Shown: piece after piece, positions 62,183 through 64,000 of the stretch
How the letters are laid out: each line of letters opens with the position of its first letter
How positions within the stretch are numbered: position 1 is the stretch's first letter
Assembly (NCBI RefSeq): GCF_036568125.1
Contig: NZ_DATCTF010000007.1
Coordinates: 62,001-126,000, forward strand
DNA: 64,000 nucleotides
Direction: 5' to 3'
DNA from: Magnetovibrio sp.
GTDB lineage: Bacteria; Pseudomonadota; Alphaproteobacteria; Rhodospirillales; Magnetovibrionaceae
Made by a program: the position numbers and the translations under genes
Notes under the pieces: model-generated
Database searches by the model: none
What the model was told of the DNA's origin: nothing
Seen by the model: the letters and a program-made list of their open reading frames with translations, nothing else

Positions 62183-64000
62183 CTACTGATTATCGTTTAC
62201 GGGTGTAATGGTGAGGATCGCCTTTCCGTCATTCTTGCCGTAGGTCCAAGAATAAGGCAGCGCCCAATTTCTTCCCAAGCCAAGCCCGAATACGGCATCA
62301 TTGACGTATAAAAACAGCTCACCATCCGATCTTGCCTTGTATTCATTCAATCCCGATCCGATGACAATTTCTTCATTTCCTGCGTTATCGATGCGGCCCA
62401 TGAGTTTCAGCCAAGGTTCCGAAATTCGCCGCCGAAACGGAACCCACAAACTCATTGCAAGATTGGGGCTCTCGAATCCGTTCGGGGTGGTGGATTGGTA
62501 AGGGCCGTCGGTCCAACGTGTGCGCTTCACCTGGAAGCTATAGGTGCTTCCTTTTTTCAAAGTTATTCCTGTTGCGAAGCAGGGATCGCTGATATCGAAG
62601 GTGACAGGTTGGGGCCCGGTAAGAGCCGTGCCCCCCGTGTTGTGACACAGAAAACCCAAGGCACTGCGAGCATAAAACACGGAGCGATCAGCAAAGAAAA
62701 CCAACACCGCCAGAATGGCAAGCAAAACTATAAAAGCCAGTGCCCACTTCACCGCTGTGCGTAATTTTGAGCGGGCAGCACCGCGTAGATTCGAGGTGCA
62801 GGTGGCTTTCCATATGGGCGGGCTGCCCTTGCCCTTTAACGCGGCCCAAGCATCCATGGCCTTTTGTTGTGTGGCTCTATAAGAGAAGCTCTTCAAAATA
62901 AAAAAGACGATGAATATGGCGATAAACGACCATAGCCATCCCGGGTTCTGTCGAAGAACTTCAAACCAAGGGGCAGCAAAGTCGGGGAGGGAGGTCATCG
63001 CCAACTCAAAAATGGGATCTAATGCGCAGGCGGACCCGATGCAAATTCCACCCTTGTCCCAATCAACGAATGGTAAAAAAGGCAACAAAATCAGACTGCT
63101 GGTGGCCACCAACAGGGCGGCATAGAGCCATCGTCGCCAATAGATTACATCCAGCGCCAGGTTCATGGCGTCGGCCCGCGCCGTGCTTTGCTGCGGGGTT
63201 TCGAAGGTAGGTGGCGTCCCCCGGGTGGAGACGACCTCGTAGGATGCGGGCAAGCCGGTGGGGGCGTAGGGAACGACATTGTCTTGAATTCGTTCCAGAA
63301 CGCCACGATGAATTTTGGGTTTTTTGATCCGCACATCATTGTCTGGATCGTTACAAAGGAAATCGATACTGCGCGGTTTGTAGCGGTAATAGGCTGCGAA
63401 TCCGGCGCGGGAATCGTGTTGCAGGCCGTGCCAATCGGAAAGCGCCTCATACTCGTCACGGACACGTTGAATGAAATGTAGTCCGGGTCCGTCCTCAGTG
63501 GCGGGTTCGACTTTGGACATCATCCAGTCCAGGGGCACCAACGACAGGTCGTTCATGGAATAGCCGCCACCGACATCGGAATGCACGCCGGTAAACCAGA
63601 CTTGTTCAATTCGATTGGCTTGGACTTCCCCTTCTGCTGCCAGGGTTTCTTCTTGGCTTTCGTCCCACAGGACAGGGTGAAACGTATGCCGCTCGTCATC
63701 GATGGATATGGCGTGACAGGCACGTTTGACACGCGGCGAAAGTCGCTGATCGCAAAAGCGAAGGGGAAAAATGAGCTTGTCCCAAAGGTAGGTTAGTTCG
63801 TCAATGGGCAGGCCGTAGGCATCAACGGTATCCCATACGCCGATGAACTCGATTTCAGGCTTTACGTTATCTTGTTGGATAGGCTTGGCGGGGCGAATGG
63901 ATCGATATGCGCGATAGAGAAGGCCGCTCTTAAATTTAGAACGGTTCGCGCTGAAAACTCTCCTCGCTTCTTTGTGCAAGTCCTCTTCATTTTTGTAGTT
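62183..64000 (-). CDS. DUF2235 alpha/beta hydrolase-domain protein with membrane helices, 5' truncated
   Basis: The frame is open to the right window edge, so the N-terminus, including any GxSxG nucleophile motif, is missing. The visible part has the DUF2235 segments EFIGVWDTVDAYG, RFCDQRLSPRVKRACHAISIDDERHTFHPVLWDE and WFTGVHSDVGGGYSMNDLSLVPLDWM, the Asp/His side of a Tle1-type lipase. Then come three hydrophobic helices (LYAALLVATSSLILLPFL, WLWSFIAIFIVFFILKSF, WALAFIVLLAILAVLVFFA) and a C-terminal beta-rich domain of about 170 residues. Tle1 effectors of type VI secretion share the hydrolase core, but no Vgr, PAAR or immunity gene is visible, so an effector role is unproven. Confidence 0.82.
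   Translation of the reverse strand, partial: NYKNEEDLHKEARRVFSANRSKFKSGLLYRAYRSIRPAKPIQQDNVKPEIEFIGVWDTVDAYGLPIDELTYLWDKLIFPLRFCDQRLSPRVKRACHAISIDDERHTFHPVLWDESQEETLAAEGEVQANRIEQVWFTGVHSDVGGGYSMNDLSLVPLDWMMSKVEPATEDGPGLHFIQRVRDEYEALSDWHGLQHDSRAGFAAYYRYKPRSIDFLCNDPDNDVRIKKPKIHRGVLERIQDNVVPYAPTGLPASYEVVSTRGTPPTFETPQQSTARADAMNLALDVIYWRRWLYAALLVATSSLILLPFLPFVDWDKGGICIGSACALDPIFELAMTSLPDFAAPWFEVLRQNPGWLWSFIAIFIVFFILKSFSYRATQQKAMDAWAALKGKGSPPIWKATCTSNLRGAARSKLRTAVKWALAFIVLLAILAVLVFFADRSVFYARSALGFLCHNTGGTALTGPQPVTFDISDPCFATGITLKKGSTYSFQVKRTRWTDGPYQSTTPNGFESPNLAMSLWVPFRRRISEPWLKLMGRIDNAGNEEIVIGSGLNEYKARSDGELFLYVNDAVFGLGLGRNWALPYSWTYGKNDGKAILTITPVNDNQ

Noticed and set aside
1-64000. CRISPR arrays
   Set aside because: No regularly spaced short repeats were seen anywhere in the window.

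Overview
The window is chromosomal DNA of a GC-rich alphaproteobacterium, most likely a member of the Rhodospirillales. Pointers are the block aroQ-accB-accC / aat / DUF2155 / mlaD / NDUFA12, a class II (B12-dependent) ribonucleotide reductase, a fused ThiS-ThiG, a PPi-dependent phosphofructokinase, a class I PHA synthase, clpS-clpA, and the alaC-hom-recJ order. Genus cannot be fixed from the sequence alone. Gene density is high, strands alternate often, and many genes are separated by clear hairpin terminators.

Layout. 1-4.5 kb: RND efflux pair (adaptor truncated by the window edge, plus permease). 4.6-7.4 kb: clpS-clpA, followed by a very strong RNA hairpin and a 57-codon unrecognised gene. 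7.8-9.9 kb: RidA, a COG3146-type N-acyltransferase and a small secreted protein on the minus strand. 10.1-14 kb: stand-alone response regulator, PpnP, glycine-zipper lipoprotein, double CDGSH iron-sulfur protein, and two secreted proteins. 14.2-18.1 kb: nrdJ with a pair of NrdR-box-like operators. 18.5-26.8 kb: NDUFA12, two MlaD-like MCE proteins, a methyltransferase, DUF2155, aat, accC/accB/aroQ, thiSG and a LysE exporter. 27-36 kb: LytS-like sensor kinase, SulP transporter, ornithine decarboxylase with an acetyltransferase, diguanylate cyclase, RhlE-type helicase. 36-45 kb: hydrolases, PhoD-like phosphatase, gamma-carbonic anhydrase, meaB, slyX, a probable pseudo-hydrolase, a second hybrid-domain kinase, and a WYL regulator facing an SRPBCC gene. 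45-56 kb: PHA synthase with a coiled-coil partner, OmpA-like lipoprotein, alaC-hom-recJ, a 25-codon membrane peptide, a PDC-sensor protein and pfp.

56.2-64 kb: a tRNA-Glu(UUC) gene followed by an accessory region. The 3' end of the tRNA plus the adjoining sequence recurs imperfectly at about 57.6 kb, and the sequence to the left of that copy recurs again at about 62.05 kb. The arrangement (tRNA core + X; Y + core + X; Y + core + Z) is what two tandem site-specific insertions would leave: one of about 1.36 kb carrying a secreted metallopeptidase-like gene and one of about 4.5 kb carrying flavin oxidoreductase-like, AhpD-like, LysR, GNAT and ACR3 arsenite-efflux genes. Neither module encodes a recombinase. 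This is the most interesting signal in the window. The window ends inside a membrane-anchored DUF2235 protein.
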